DNA of 64,000 nt, from positions 62,001 to 126,000 of the forward strand of contig NZ_NNBJ01000014.1 of NCBI RefSeq assembly GCF_002803085.1, given 5' to 3'. Below are positions 8,258 to 16,678 of this stretch, in pieces. The translations under genes were made by a program, and so were the position numbers. How positions within the stretch are numbered: position 1 is the stretch's first letter; each line of letters begins with the position of its first letter. Origin of the DNA: Streptomyces sp. CB01201 (GTDB lineage: Bacteria > Actinomycetota > Actinomycetes > Streptomycetales > Streptomycetaceae). The notes beneath the pieces were generated by a model. It was not told the DNA's origin. It saw only the letters and a list, made by a program, of their open reading frames with translations, and did not search any database.

Positions 8258-8272
8258 CTAACTAGAAGTTAG
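8258..8272. promoter_or_regulatory. Inverted repeat, probable HxlR operator
   Basis: CTAACT-AGA-AGTTAG is a perfect dyad with a three-base spacer, flanked by GC on each side. It lies in the 182-base spacer between the divergent HxlR gene and the oxidoreductase gene. It is notably AT-rich for this genome. Confidence 0.6.
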
Positions 8273-8397
8273 TGCTTACCTGAGTGCAGCGCTGCCCGTG
8301 CCGCCGCCGCTGCACCGGCTCCGGCCCGTGCGCCTGTTCCGCCGTCCTTTCCGTGCCTTGTTCCATGCCCTGTCGCATGCCCTTGAGGGGAACCGCT

Positions 8398-8988
8398 GTG
8401 ATCACTCCTGTCGTCTCGATCGCCTACCACTCCGGCTACGGCCACACCGCCGTCCTCGCCGAGGCGGTCCGGACCGCGGCCGCCGAGGCCGGGGCCACCG
8501 TGCACGTCATCAAGGTCGACACCATCACCGAGGCCGAGTGGGAGCTGCTCGACGGCTCGGACGCCATCGTGTTCGGCTCGCCCACCTACATGGGGACCGC
8601 CTCCGGCGCCTTCCACCAGTTCGCCGAGGCCAGCTCGAAGCGCTGGTTCACCGACGCCTGGCAGGACAAGCTGGCCGCCGGCTTCACCAACTCCGGCTCC
8701 AAGAGCGGCGACAAGGGCCACACCCTGCAGTTCTTCCAGACCCTCGCCGCCCAGCACGGCATGCACTGGGTCAACCTCGGCCTGAAGCCCGGCTGGAACG
8801 TCTCGACGGGTTCCGAGCACGACCTGAACCGGCTCGGCTTCTTCGCCGGGGCCGGCGCCCAGACCAACAACGACGAAGGACCCGAGGGTGTCCACAAGGC
8901 CGACATCGCGACCGCCGAACACCTCGGCCGCCGCATCGCCGGAACCGCCCGCCTCTTCGTCGCCGGCCGGGCGGCCGTCGGCGCCTGA
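8398..8988 (+). CDS. Flavodoxin-fold NAD(P)H-dependent oxidoreductase (WrbA/quinone reductase type)
   Basis: The 196-residue protein has a flavodoxin-like FMN-binding loop at the N-terminus (IAYHSGYGHTAVLAEAV) and the second flavin contact GSPTYMGTASGAF near residue 63, as in WrbA and related two-electron quinone reductases. The start at GTG 8398 is supported by GAGGGG (8384-8389). It is divergent from an HxlR regulator with an operator-like dyad between them, so inducible control by electrophiles or quinones is likely. A strong terminator follows at 9025. The physiological substrate cannot be told from sequence. Confidence 0.87.
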   Translation: MITPVVSIAYHSGYGHTAVLAEAVRTAAAEAGATVHVIKVDTITEAEWELLDGSDAIVFGSPTYMGTASGAFHQFAEASSKRWFTDAWQDKLAAGFTNSGSKSGDKGHTLQFFQTLAAQHGMHWVNLGLKPGWNVSTGSEHDLNRLGFFAGAGAQTNNDEGPEGVHKADIATAEHLGRRIAGTARLFVAGRAAVGA

Positions 8989-9024
8989 CGGCACTCCCGC
9001 CGGGTGATCGAATGCAGCACAGCC

Positions 9025-9063
9025 GAAAGGGCCCCCTCCGTTCATGGCGGAGGGGGCCCTTTC
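9025..9063 (+). terminator. Strong terminator hairpin
   Basis: GAAAGGGCCCCCTCCG (9025-9040) and CGGAGGGGGCCCTTTC (9048-9063) form a perfect 16-bp stem with a seven-base loop. The stem is symmetric, so it can end transcription of the oxidoreductase (+) and of the CAP gene (-). Confidence 0.85.
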
Positions 9064-9186
9064 ACGTTCCCGTGCGTACTTCCGGTGTGCTCTTCGCGCG
9101 CGTCCGGCCGAATGACCGAACCGGAGTGGCGAATGAGCGAGTGAATTGATCAATTGCCCCGGTGCGCCGTGCGCCCGGGCGAAGGA

Positions 9187-10095
9187 TCAAAAGCCGAAGT
9201 CCTGGGTCCACCAGGGGCCGCCGGGGCCGAAGTGCACACCGACGCCCAGGGATTTGTACTCGCAGTTGAGGATGTTCGCGCGATGGCCCGGGCTGTTCAT
9301 CCAGGCGTCCATCACGGCCTTGGCGTCGGCCTGGCCGCGGGCGATGTTCTCGCCGCCCAGGCCCTGCACGCCTGCCTTCGCGGCCCGGTCCCACGGGGTG
9401 CGGCCGTCCGGGTCGGTGTGGTCGAAGAAACCGCGGGCCGCCATGTCGTCACTGAAGGCGGTGGCGAGCGCGGCCAGCGCCGGGTCCGCCGCCACGGGGC
9501 TGCAACCCGCCTGCGCCCGCTGCTGGTTGACCAGGGACATCACGGTCGCGGCGGCCGACACCTCGGCGCTCGGCGACTGCACCGGCTGCGCGGGCGCGGC
9601 GCTGGGCGGGCTGCTCGGGGGAGCCGCCGGCTTCGACGGAGCGGGGGCCGGGGCCTCGGACTTCTTCTGCGGGACGGGCGGCGCGGAGGGAGCGGAGGAG
9701 GCCGGCGCCGACGGCGTGGCCGGGGCGCTGGGCGAGGAGGGCGTGGCCGTCGGCGCCGCCGACGCGGCCCGGCTCGGCCCGGCAGGCGTGGGCGCCGCCT
9801 CGGTGGGCTTCCGCGATTCGCTGCCCTGCGGCCGTATGTCGGGGGTGCGGCTCGCCTGGACCCGGGGGCCGGTCATCGTGTCGCCGCTCACCTTGTACGT
9901 ACCGCCGCCGGGCAGCAGACCCGAGGCGACGGCCACGGCGCCCACGGCCACCGCCGCGGAGACGCCGAGCAGCCCGGTGCGCACGGGCGCCGCGGCCCGC
10001 TTCCTCCGGCGCGACCCACCTCGGGGCCGGCCGCCCCGGCCCGCCGACGCTTCGGCGGGCGCGGGGTCGGCGGCGGAGCGACGATGGCGTCCCAT
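9187..10095 (-). CDS. Secreted or membrane-anchored CAP (SCP-like) domain protein
   Basis: The 302-residue product has a basic N-terminus with one hydrophobic segment (about residues 40-62, GLLGVSAAVAVGAVAVASGLL), a long Pro/Ser/Ala-rich linker (about 85-175), and a C-terminal CAP domain. The CAP signatures GGENIARG and MNSPGHRANILN are present, with the HTD motif (FFDHTDPDGRTP). In bacteria these domains are extracellular and of mostly unknown function; some bind lipids or have hydrolase activity. The protein is probably exported and either cell-wall associated or released. It stands alone on the minus strand. The linker resembles a wall-spanning spacer. Confidence 0.85.
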   Translation of the reverse strand: MGRHRRSAADPAPAEASAGRGGRPRGGSRRRKRAAAPVRTGLLGVSAAVAVGAVAVASGLLPGGGTYKVSGDTMTGPRVQASRTPDIRPQGSESRKPTEAAPTPAGPSRAASAAPTATPSSPSAPATPSAPASSAPSAPPVPQKKSEAPAPAPSKPAAPPSSPPSAAPAQPVQSPSAEVSAAATVMSLVNQQRAQAGCSPVAADPALAALATAFSDDMAARGFFDHTDPDGRTPWDRAAKAGVQGLGGENIARGQADAKAVMDAWMNSPGHRANILNCEYKSLGVGVHFGPGGPWWTQDFGF

Positions 10096-10263
10096 CTGCG
10101 GTGCCTTCCTCCATGCCGGGGCAATGCCTGACGCATTGCCGCGCGGGCCGCGGTCGGCCCGAAATGATCAAATAGCCACTAACCCATACGGGTGAGGCCG
10201 ATTGCGTCGCGACTGTACGCCATGGCGCATGGGGGTGAAGTGCAGCGTGAGCAATTGGCCGGT

Positions 10264-10269
10264 TAGCGT
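10264..10269 (+). promoter_or_regulatory. Putative -10 element for leaderless acyP
   Basis: TAGCGT ends six bases before the acyP ATG, with no ribosome binding site visible. A convincing -35 element is not seen. Confidence 0.35.
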
Positions 10270-10275
10270 GCACGT

Positions 10276-10569
10276 ATGAACGAGGATGCGCACGGAGATG
10301 TTCGAGTCACGGCCTGGGTGCGCGGGCGAGTACAGCAAGTCGGCTTCCGCTGGTTCACCAGGGCAAATGCTCTGGAGATCGGCGGCCTCCGCGGGTTCGC
10401 CCTCAATCTGGACGACGGGCGGGTCCAGGTCGTCGCCGAGGGGCCACGTGAGAATTGCCACCGTTTGCTGGAGTGGCTTCGCTCCGGCGACACACCGGGG
10501 CGGGTCGACGGAGTGACCGAGATCTGGGACACAGCCCGGGGCGGCTACGACAGCTTCGCGATCCGCTGA
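10276..10569 (+). CDS. acyP: Acylphosphatase
   Basis: Acylphosphatase hydrolyses acyl-phosphates such as carbamoyl phosphate and 1,3-bisphosphoglycerate. The 97-residue protein has the signature RGRVQQVGFRWFT (catalytic Arg in GFR) and the second motif GFALNLDDGRVQVVAEG containing the catalytic Asn. Length is typical. It is monocistronic here, with the CAP gene divergent on its left. The small coiled-coil gene lies 377 bases to the right. Confidence 0.93.
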   Translation: MNEDAHGDVRVTAWVRGRVQQVGFRWFTRANALEIGGLRGFALNLDDGRVQVVAEGPRENCHRLLEWLRSGDTPGRVDGVTEIWDTARGGYDSFAIR

Positions 10570-10946
10570 GCCGGGGCCCCGCCGTGCGTGAGCCGGCCGC
10601 GGTGACACCGCGCGTCCGGCTCGCAACCACGCGCTGACCTCGAACGATCTGACTGTTGCCATCTCGCGTCCGGCGTGGAAGGCTGCGGCAGTAAGGACGA
10701 TCTCCACGCCCCCGGGGCTCCGAGGAGAGGCAGCGCCGCCCGGTCCGCGGCCGCGTGCCCCCGGATTGCCCATGGATACGGGGCGTGATCGTGTTGACCG
10801 TCAAACTTTTTGGTGAGACTCTGGAAGCCCCGCGCACCTTAGCTGTTTGGCATGAAGAACCGCAGTCAAGTCCAAGCACCGCGGGTGCGATTCCCTCACG
10901 ACCCACACCGCTTCGGTCGGTCACTCAGTGTGGAGGACCATCCATC
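10570..10946. other. Intergenic region between acyP and the 72-residue gene
   Basis: No gene is supported in these 377 bases. They include a short perfect dyad TTGACCGTCAA (10794-10804) followed by an AT-rich tract AACTTTTTGG, which could be a -35 region or operator. Near 10888-10905 there is a segment resembling a tRNA T-arm, but no acceptor or anticodon stem accompanies it. Confidence 0.4.
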
Positions 10947-11165
10947 ATGGCAAAGGCGCTTCTCGGTTACGTCGGCGGTTCCGACCCGCGACTCCTCGCC
11001 GAGATGCGACGGCTCCAGCAGCGCGTCCAGGACCTTGAGTCCGAGCTCAACCGGATTCAGTCCGAGAACGACGTGCTCGCCGCTGCCGCCGCTTCGCACC
11101 GCGGAGATTCGCTGCTCGAAGGCATCGACATCGACGTCCCCCAGGCGGAGCCCGCCCTCACCTGA
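10947..11165 (+). CDS. Small conserved coiled-coil protein upstream of smc
   Basis: This 72-residue protein begins MAKALLGYVGGSDPRLLAEM and has a heptad-like segment (RLQQRVQDLESELNRIQSEN, residues 21-40) that should form a coiled coil, then an acidic tail. GGAGGACC lies upstream of ATG 10947. I recall a similar small gene before smc in other Streptomyces; its function is unknown. Its size and position next to smc make it a candidate partner in chromosome organisation, but that is inference. It ends before a strong terminator at 11232, so it is transcribed separately from smc. Confidence 0.75.
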   Translation: MAKALLGYVGGSDPRLLAEMRRLQQRVQDLESELNRIQSENDVLAAAAASHRGDSLLEGIDIDVPQAEPALT

Positions 11166-11231
11166 TCCAGGTGGGAGAGGCTTCGTTCTCTCGTCGAGAT
11201 CGAGAGATCCGCAAGACCTGCAATGTATTGC

Positions 11232-11260
11232 AAGGGACGCTTCGGCGTCCCTTCTTTCTT
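11232..11260 (+). terminator. Rho-independent terminator after the 72-residue gene
   Basis: AAGGGACGC (11232-11240) and GCGTCCCTT (11245-11253) flank a TTCG tetraloop and are followed by a T-rich tail (CTTTCTT). This is a textbook intrinsic terminator, rare in such GC-rich DNA. Confidence 0.9.
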
Positions 11261-11350
11261 TCCGCCGGTGGGTGCCGGAGGGGTGCTCCGCCTTTCCCTT
11301 CACGCTCTGATCTGCCCTGCACCTTCCTGGGCGAAACCGGGAGCTGAAGG

Positions 11351-11356
11351 TAGAGT
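11351..11356 (+). promoter_or_regulatory. Putative -10 element for smc
   Basis: TAGAGT ends eight bases before GTG 11365, and no clear ribosome binding site lies closer. The smc transcript may have almost no leader. Confidence 0.35.
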
Positions 11357-11364
11357 CCGGCGGC

Positions 11365-14300
11365 GTGCACCTCAAGGCCCTCACCCTGCGCGGATTCAAA
11401 TCATTCGCCTCCGCGACCACGCTGAAGTTCGAGCCGGGCATCACCTGCGTGGTGGGGCCCAATGGATCAGGCAAGTCCAATGTCGTGGACGCGCTGAGCT
11501 GGGTCATGGGTGAGCAGGGCGCCAAGTCGCTGCGCGGCGGAAAGATGGAGGACGTCATCTTCGCCGGGACGACCGGCCGCCCGCCGCTGGGCCGGGCCGA
11601 GGTCTCCCTCACCATCGACAATTCCGACGGCGCGCTGCCCATCGAATACGCCGAAGTCACCATCACGCGGATCATGTTCCGCAACGGCGGCAGCGAATAC
11701 CAGATCAACGGCGACACCTGCCGGCTTCTCGACATTCAGGAACTGCTCTCCGACTCCGGCATCGGCCGCGAGATGCACGTCATCGTCGGACAGGGCCAGC
11801 TCGACTCCGTGCTGCACGCCGACCCGATGGGCCGGCGCGCCTTCATCGAGGAGGCGGCCGGCGTCCTCAAGCACCGCAAGCGCAAGGAGAAGGCGCTGCG
11901 CAAGCTGGACGCGATGAAGGCCAACCTGGCCCGTGTCCAGGACCTGACCGACGAGCTGCGCCGCCAGCTCAAGCCGCTCGGCCGGCAGGCCGCCGTGGCC
12001 CGCCGCGCCGCCGTCATCCAGGCCGACCTGCGCGACGCCCGGCTGCGGCTGCTCGCCGACGACCTCGTACGCATGCGGGAGGCGCTCAGCGCCGAGATCG
12101 CCGACGAGGCCGAGCTGCTGCGCCGCAAGGAGAGCGCCGCCGCCGACCTCCGGGCGGCCCTCGCCCGGGAGGCCCAACTGGAGGAGCACGTACGGCGATT
12201 GGCGCCTCGGCTCCAGCGCGCCCAGCAGACCTGGTACGAGCTGTCCCAGCTGGCCGAGCGGGTGCGCGGCACGATCTCGCTTGCCGACGCCCGGGTCAAG
12301 AGCGCGCGTGCCCAGCCCCCCGAGGAGCGGCGCGGCCGTGACCCCGAGGACATGGAGCGCGAGGCCGCCCGGATCCGCGAACAGGAGGCCGAGCTGGAGG
12401 CCGCTCTCGAAGCGGCCGAGCACGCCCTGGAGGACACCGCGGCCCACCGCGCGGATCTGGAGCGGGAACTCGCCGTCGAGGAAAGGCGTTTGAAGGATGT
12501 GGCCCGGGCCATCGCGGACCGCCGCGAAGGGCTCGCGCGACTGCACGGCCAGGTCAACGCGGCGCGCAGCCGCGCGGGTTCCGCCCAGGCCGAGATCGAC
12601 CGGCTCGCCGGCGCGCGCGACGAGGCGGGCGAGCGGGCCGCGCTCGCCCAGGAGGAGTACGAGCGGCTCAAGGCCGAGGTGGACGGCCTCGAAGCCGACG
12701 ACACCGAGCTTGCCGACGCCCACGACGCGGCCAGGCGGGAGCTGGCGGCGGCCGAGGCGGCGCTGGGCGGCGCCCGCGAGGAAGCCACCGCCGCCGAGCG
12801 GAAACGTGCCGCCGTCGCCGCCCGGCACGACGCCCTCGCGCTCGGGCTGCGCCGCAAGGACGGCACGGGCGCGCTGCTCGGCGCCCGCGACGCGCTGGCC
12901 GGGCTGCTCGGGCCCGCGGCCGAACTGCTCACCGTGGCACCCGGCTATGAGGTGCCGCTCGCCGCGGCCCTCGGTGTCGCGGCCGATGCCATCGCGGTCA
13001 GCGGGCCCTCGTCGGCCGCCGAGGCCATCCGGCTGCTGCGCAAGCAGGACGCCGGCCGCGCGGCCCTGCTCCTGAGCGGCGCCCCCGAGGACGAGCGCCC
13101 GGCCCCCGGCGAGGGCCCGCCCCGCGCCGCCGACCTGGTGCGCGGCCCCGCCGAACTGATGCCCGCCGTACGGCACCTGCTGCGCGGGGTCGTGGTGGTC
13201 GCAACGCTGGAGGACGCGGAGGACCTGGTCTACGCGCGGCCCGCGCTCACCGCCGTCACCGCCGACGGCGATCTGCTCGGCGCCCACTTCGCGCACGGCG
13301 GCTCGGCCGGCGCACCCAGCCTTCTGGAGGTCCAGGCCGCCGTCGACGAGGCCGCCGCCGAACTCGCCGACCTGGCCGTACGCTGCGAGGAACTGGCCGG
13401 GGCCCAGCGGGCGGCGCAGGAGCGTCGCGGTCAACTGGCCCTGGAAGTGGAGGAGTCGGGGGAGCGGAGGCGGGCCGCCGAGAAGGCGCGGTCCGCGGTG
13501 GCCCAGCAGCTCGGACGGCTCGCCGGGCAGGCCCGTGGCGCGGCGGGCGAGGCCGAGCGGACCGCTGCCGCCGCAGCCCGCGCCCAGGAGGCGCTGGAGC
13601 GGGCGACCGAGGAGGCCGAAGAGCTGGCCGAGCGGCTCCTGGTGGCCGAGGAGCTGCCGGTCGAGGAGGAGCCCGACACCTCGGTCCGCGACCGGCTGGC
13701 GGCGGACGGCGCCAACGCCCGGCAGACCGAGATGGAGGCCCGCCTCCAGGCCCGTACCCACGAGGAGCGCGTCAAGGCGCTCGCCGGACGGGCCGAGGCG
13801 CTCGACCGCGGGGCCGCGGCCGAGCGCGAGGCGCGGGCCCGGGCCGAGCAGCGGCGCGCCCGGCTGCGGCACGAGGCCGCCGTCGCCGAGGCCGTTGCCG
13901 CGGGGGCCCGGACCCTGCTCGGCCACGTCGAGGTGTCGCTGGTGCGGGCCGACCGGGAGCGGGCCGGTGCCGAGGCCGCGAAGGGGGAGCGGGAGCAGGA
14001 GCTGGCCGCGGCCCGCGGGGCCGGCCGGGATCTGAAGGCAGAACTCGACAAACTCACTGATTCAGTTCACCGCGGCGAGGTACTAGGAGCTGAGAAGCGG
14101 CTGCGGATCGAGCAGCTGGAGACCAAGGCGCTGGAGGAGCTGGGGGTCGAGCCGGCCGGGCTCGTGGCCGAGTACGGGCCCGACCAGCCGGTGGCCCCCT
14201 CTCCGCCCGCCGAGGGGGAGGAGCTGCCGGATGATCCACTGCACCCGCGCAACCAGCCCGTCCCGTATGTGCGGGCCGAGCAGGAGAAGCGGCTCAAGGC

Positions 14301-14916
14301 AGCCGAACGGGCGTACCAGCAGCTCGGAAAGGTCAATCCGCTCGCCCTTGAGGAGTTCGCGGCGCTGGAGGAGCGCCACAAGTTCCTTTCCGAGCAGCTG
14401 GAAGACCTCAAGAAGACCCGGGCCGACCTCCTTCAAGTCGTGAAGGAGGTCGACGAGCGGGTCGAGCAGGTCTTCACCGAGGCCTACCGGGACACGGCCC
14501 GGGAGTTCGAGGGCGTGTTCTCGCGGCTCTTCCCGGGCGGCGAGGGCCGGCTGATCCTGACCGACCCGGGCAACATGCTGGCCACCGGAGTCGACGTGGA
14601 GGCGCGCCCGCCGGGCAAGAAGGTCAAGCGCCTCTCGCTGCTCTCGGGCGGCGAGCGGTCCCTGACGGCGGTGGCCCTGCTCGTCTCCATCTTCAAGGCC
14701 AGGCCCAGCCCGTTCTACGTGATGGACGAGGTCGAGGCCGCCCTGGACGACACCAACCTCCAGCGCCTCATCCGGATCATGCAGGAGCTCCAGGAGTCCT
14801 CCCAGCTGATCGTGATCACGCACCAGAAGCGGACGATGGAGGTCGCCGACGCGCTGTACGGCGTCTCGATGCAGGGCGACGGCGTCTCCAAGGTCATCAG
14901 CCAGCGGCTCCGCTGA
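11365..14916 (+). CDS. smc: Chromosome segregation protein SMC
   Basis: SMC is the core ATPase of the bacterial condensin and compacts and segregates chromosomes, here probably during sporulation septation. The 1183-residue protein has the standard order: head with Walker A GPNGSGKSN (near residue 32), long coiled coil, hinge domain (about 500-660), second coiled coil, and C-terminal head with signature LSGGERSLTA (near 1093) and Walker B YVMDEVEAALDD (near 1117). ScpA and ScpB are not nearby. GTG 11365 gives the usual start HLKALTLRGFKSFA. Its own promoter and a hairpin at 14922 suggest a monocistronic gene. Confidence 0.97.
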   Translation: MHLKALTLRGFKSFASATTLKFEPGITCVVGPNGSGKSNVVDALSWVMGEQGAKSLRGGKMEDVIFAGTTGRPPLGRAEVSLTIDNSDGALPIEYAEVTITRIMFRNGGSEYQINGDTCRLLDIQELLSDSGIGREMHVIVGQGQLDSVLHADPMGRRAFIEEAAGVLKHRKRKEKALRKLDAMKANLARVQDLTDELRRQLKPLGRQAAVARRAAVIQADLRDARLRLLADDLVRMREALSAEIADEAELLRRKESAAADLRAALAREAQLEEHVRRLAPRLQRAQQTWYELSQLAERVRGTISLADARVKSARAQPPEERRGRDPEDMEREAARIREQEAELEAALEAAEHALEDTAAHRADLERELAVEERRLKDVARAIADRREGLARLHGQVNAARSRAGSAQAEIDRLAGARDEAGERAALAQEEYERLKAEVDGLEADDTELADAHDAARRELAAAEAALGGAREEATAAERKRAAVAARHDALALGLRRKDGTGALLGARDALAGLLGPAAELLTVAPGYEVPLAAALGVAADAIAVSGPSSAAEAIRLLRKQDAGRAALLLSGAPEDERPAPGEGPPRAADLVRGPAELMPAVRHLLRGVVVVATLEDAEDLVYARPALTAVTADGDLLGAHFAHGGSAGAPSLLEVQAAVDEAAAELADLAVRCEELAGAQRAAQERRGQLALEVEESGERRRAAEKARSAVAQQLGRLAGQARGAAGEAERTAAAAARAQEALERATEEAEELAERLLVAEELPVEEEPDTSVRDRLAADGANARQTEMEARLQARTHEERVKALAGRAEALDRGAAAEREARARAEQRRARLRHEAAVAEAVAAGARTLLGHVEVSLVRADRERAGAEAAKGEREQELAAARGAGRDLKAELDKLTDSVHRGEVLGAEKRLRIEQLETKALEELGVEPAGLVAEYGPDQPVAPSPPAEGEELPDDPLHPRNQPVPYVRAEQEKRLKAAERAYQQLGKVNPLALEEFAALEERHKFLSEQLEDLKKTRADLLQVVKEVDERVEQVFTEAYRDTAREFEGVFSRLFPGGEGRLILTDPGNMLATGVDVEARPPGKKVKRLSLLSGGERSLTAVALLVSIFKARPSPFYVMDEVEAALDDTNLQRLIRIMQELQESSQLIVITHQKRTMEVADALYGVSMQGDGVSKVISQRLR

Positions 14917-14921
14917 ACGGC

Positions 14922-14950
14922 GCGGGGGTGGGTATCCCGCCTGCCCCCGC
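14922..14950 (+). terminator. Hairpin after smc
   Basis: GCGGGGG (14922-14928) pairs with CCCCCGC (14944-14950), with an inner GGG/CCC pairing. It begins five bases after the smc stop codon. Confidence 0.6.
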
Positions 14951-14955
14951 AGCTG

Positions 14956-14968
14956 TTCAAGTCTTGAA
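14956..14968. promoter_or_regulatory. Palindrome upstream of glcP, possible operator
   Basis: TTCAAG-T-CTTGAA is a perfect dyad. The half-site recurs as CTTGAA at 15026-15031 inside the promoter spacer and as TTCAAG at 15061-15066 just past the -10. Three related elements around one promoter suggest regulator binding. Confidence 0.45.
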
Positions 14969-15013
14969 TGAACACCCGTCACCGGTCCCTGAAAATTCAC
15001 AACCGACCAGGTA

Positions 15014-15041
15014 TTGACTTAGAAACTTGAAGGCATAGTCT
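15014..15041 (+). promoter_or_regulatory. glcP promoter
   Basis: TTGACT (15014-15019), a 16-base spacer and TAGTCT (15036-15041) form a good housekeeping-type promoter about 109 bases before GTG 15150. Confidence 0.6.
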
Positions 15042-15149
15042 CTGCAACGTTGTCTTTACGTTCAAGTGGTGGGTGACCGGAAGTTGTGCGCCACTTAGAC
15101 GGAGTCCCCTCACCCCCGGCGGCGTTGCCGGGCGGCCCCAGGAGTACAC

Positions 15150-16568
15150 GTGACCAGTACCGCGCAGTCGCAGGCGTCCGGAGGCGGCCACACCGCTCCG
15201 GACCACCTCGGCCATGTCATCTTCATCACGGCGGCGGCCGCGATGGGCGGCTTCCTCTTCGGCTACGACAGTTCCGTGATCAACGGCGCCGTAGAGGCGA
15301 TCCGCGACCGGTACTCCATCGGCTCGGGAACGCTCGCCCAGGTCATCGCCATCGCCCTGATCGGCTGTGCGATCGGAGCCGCCACGGCGGGCCGGATCGC
15401 CGACCGCATCGGCCGCATCCGCTGCATGCAGATCGCGGCGACCCTCTTCACCATCAGCGCCGTCGGCTCCGCGCTGCCGTTCGCGCTCTGGGACCTCGCC
15501 TTCTGGCGGATCATCGGCGGCTTCGCCATCGGCATGGCCTCGGTCATCGGCCCGGCCTACATCGCCGAGGTCGCCCCGCCCGCCTACCGCGGCCGGCTCG
15601 GCTCCTTCCAGCAGGCCGCCATCGTCATCGGCATCGCGATCTCCCAGCTCGTCAACTGGGGCATCCTGAACGCCGCCCACGGCGACCAGCGCGGCAAGCT
15701 CATGGGCCTGGAGGCCTGGCAGGTCATGCTCGGCGTGATGGTCGTCCCGGCCGTCCTGTACGGGCTGCTCTCCTTCGCCATCCCCGAGTCGCCGCGCTTC
15801 CTCATCTCGGTCGGCCGTGACGCCGACGCCAAGAAGGTGCTCGCCGACGTCGAGGGCAAGGACGTCGACCTGGACGCCCGCGTCGCCGAGATCGAGCACG
15901 CGATGCGCTCCGAGCACAAGTCGAGCTTCAAGGACCTGCTCGGCTCGAAGATGGGCTTCCTGCCCATCGTCTGGGTCGGCATCGGCCTCTCGGTCTTCCA
16001 GCAGCTCGTCGGCATCAACGTCGCGTTCTACTACTCCTCGACGCTGTGGCAGTCCGTCGGCATCGACCCGTCCAGCTCGTTCTTCTACTCGTTCACCACG
16101 TCGATCATCAACATCATCGGCACCGTGATCGCGATGGTCCTGGTCGACCGGGTCGGCCGCAAGCCGCTCGCGCTCGTCGGCTCCATCGGCATGGCGATCG
16201 CCCTCGCGGTCGAGGCCTGGGCGTTCTCCGCCCACCTCGTCGACGGCAAGCTCCCCAACACCGAGGGCGTCGTGGCACTGATCGCCGCCCACGTCTTCGT
16301 GCTCTTCTTCGCCCTGTCGTGGGGCGTGGTGGTCTGGGTCTTCCTCGGCGAGATGTTCCCGAACCGGATCCGCGCCGCCGCCCTCGGCGTGGCCGCGGCC
16401 GCCCAGTGGATCGCCAACTGGGCCATCACCGCGAGCTTCCCGAGCCTGTCGGACTGGAACCTGTCCGGCACGTACGTCATCTACGCGATCTTCGCCGCGC
16501 TCTCGATCCCCTTCGTGCTCCGGTACGTCAAGGAGACCAAGGGCAAGGCGTTGGAGGAGATGGGCTAA
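15150..16568 (+). CDS. glcP: Major facilitator sugar transporter, probable glucose permease GlcP
   Basis: This is a 12-helix MFS sugar/proton symporter of 472 residues. It has the sugar-porter motifs: GYDSSVINGA in helix 1, ADRIGRIR after helix 2, PESPRFLI and the central loop, the QQLVGIN motif in helix 7, DRVGRKP, and the C-terminal PETKG-like VKETKGKALEEMG. Size and sequence fit Streptomyces GlcP, the main glucose uptake system, which in S. coelicolor also lies next to smc (from memory). The GTG 15150 start has AGGAG upstream. CTTGAA/TTCAAG elements around the promoter suggest sugar- or development-linked regulation. A strong terminator follows. Confidence 0.88.
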   Translation: MTSTAQSQASGGGHTAPDHLGHVIFITAAAAMGGFLFGYDSSVINGAVEAIRDRYSIGSGTLAQVIAIALIGCAIGAATAGRIADRIGRIRCMQIAATLFTISAVGSALPFALWDLAFWRIIGGFAIGMASVIGPAYIAEVAPPAYRGRLGSFQQAAIVIGIAISQLVNWGILNAAHGDQRGKLMGLEAWQVMLGVMVVPAVLYGLLSFAIPESPRFLISVGRDADAKKVLADVEGKDVDLDARVAEIEHAMRSEHKSSFKDLLGSKMGFLPIVWVGIGLSVFQQLVGINVAFYYSSTLWQSVGIDPSSSFFYSFTTSIINIIGTVIAMVLVDRVGRKPLALVGSIGMAIALAVEAWAFSAHLVDGKLPNTEGVVALIAAHVFVLFFALSWGVVVWVFLGEMFPNRIRAAALGVAAAAQWIANWAITASFPSLSDWNLSGTYVIYAIFAALSIPFVLRYVKETKGKALEEMG

Positions 16569-16594
16569 TCCCCGCTGCCCCTCTCTCCTCTCAT

Positions 16595-16633
16595 CAAACC
16601 GCCCCGGCTCGCCCGTCGAGCCGGGGCGGTTTG
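16595..16633 (+). terminator. Strong terminator after glcP
   Basis: CAAACCGCCCCGGCTCG (16595-16611) and CGAGCCGGGGCGGTTTG (16617-16633) form a perfect 17-bp stem with a five-base loop. Confidence 0.88.
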
Positions 16634-16678
16634 GTGCTGAATTCCTGATTCCGGGTCATCCGTGCCAGGCTTTTGATC

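Noticed and set aside
10870..10920. Segment GCGGGTGCGATTCCCTC resembling a tRNA T-arm (10888-10904).
   Set aside because: One mismatch in the stem, a changed loop base (TGCGATT for TTCGATT), and no matching acceptor, D or anticodon stem within 100 bases upstream. Probably chance; a tRNA-derived attachment remnant cannot be excluded.
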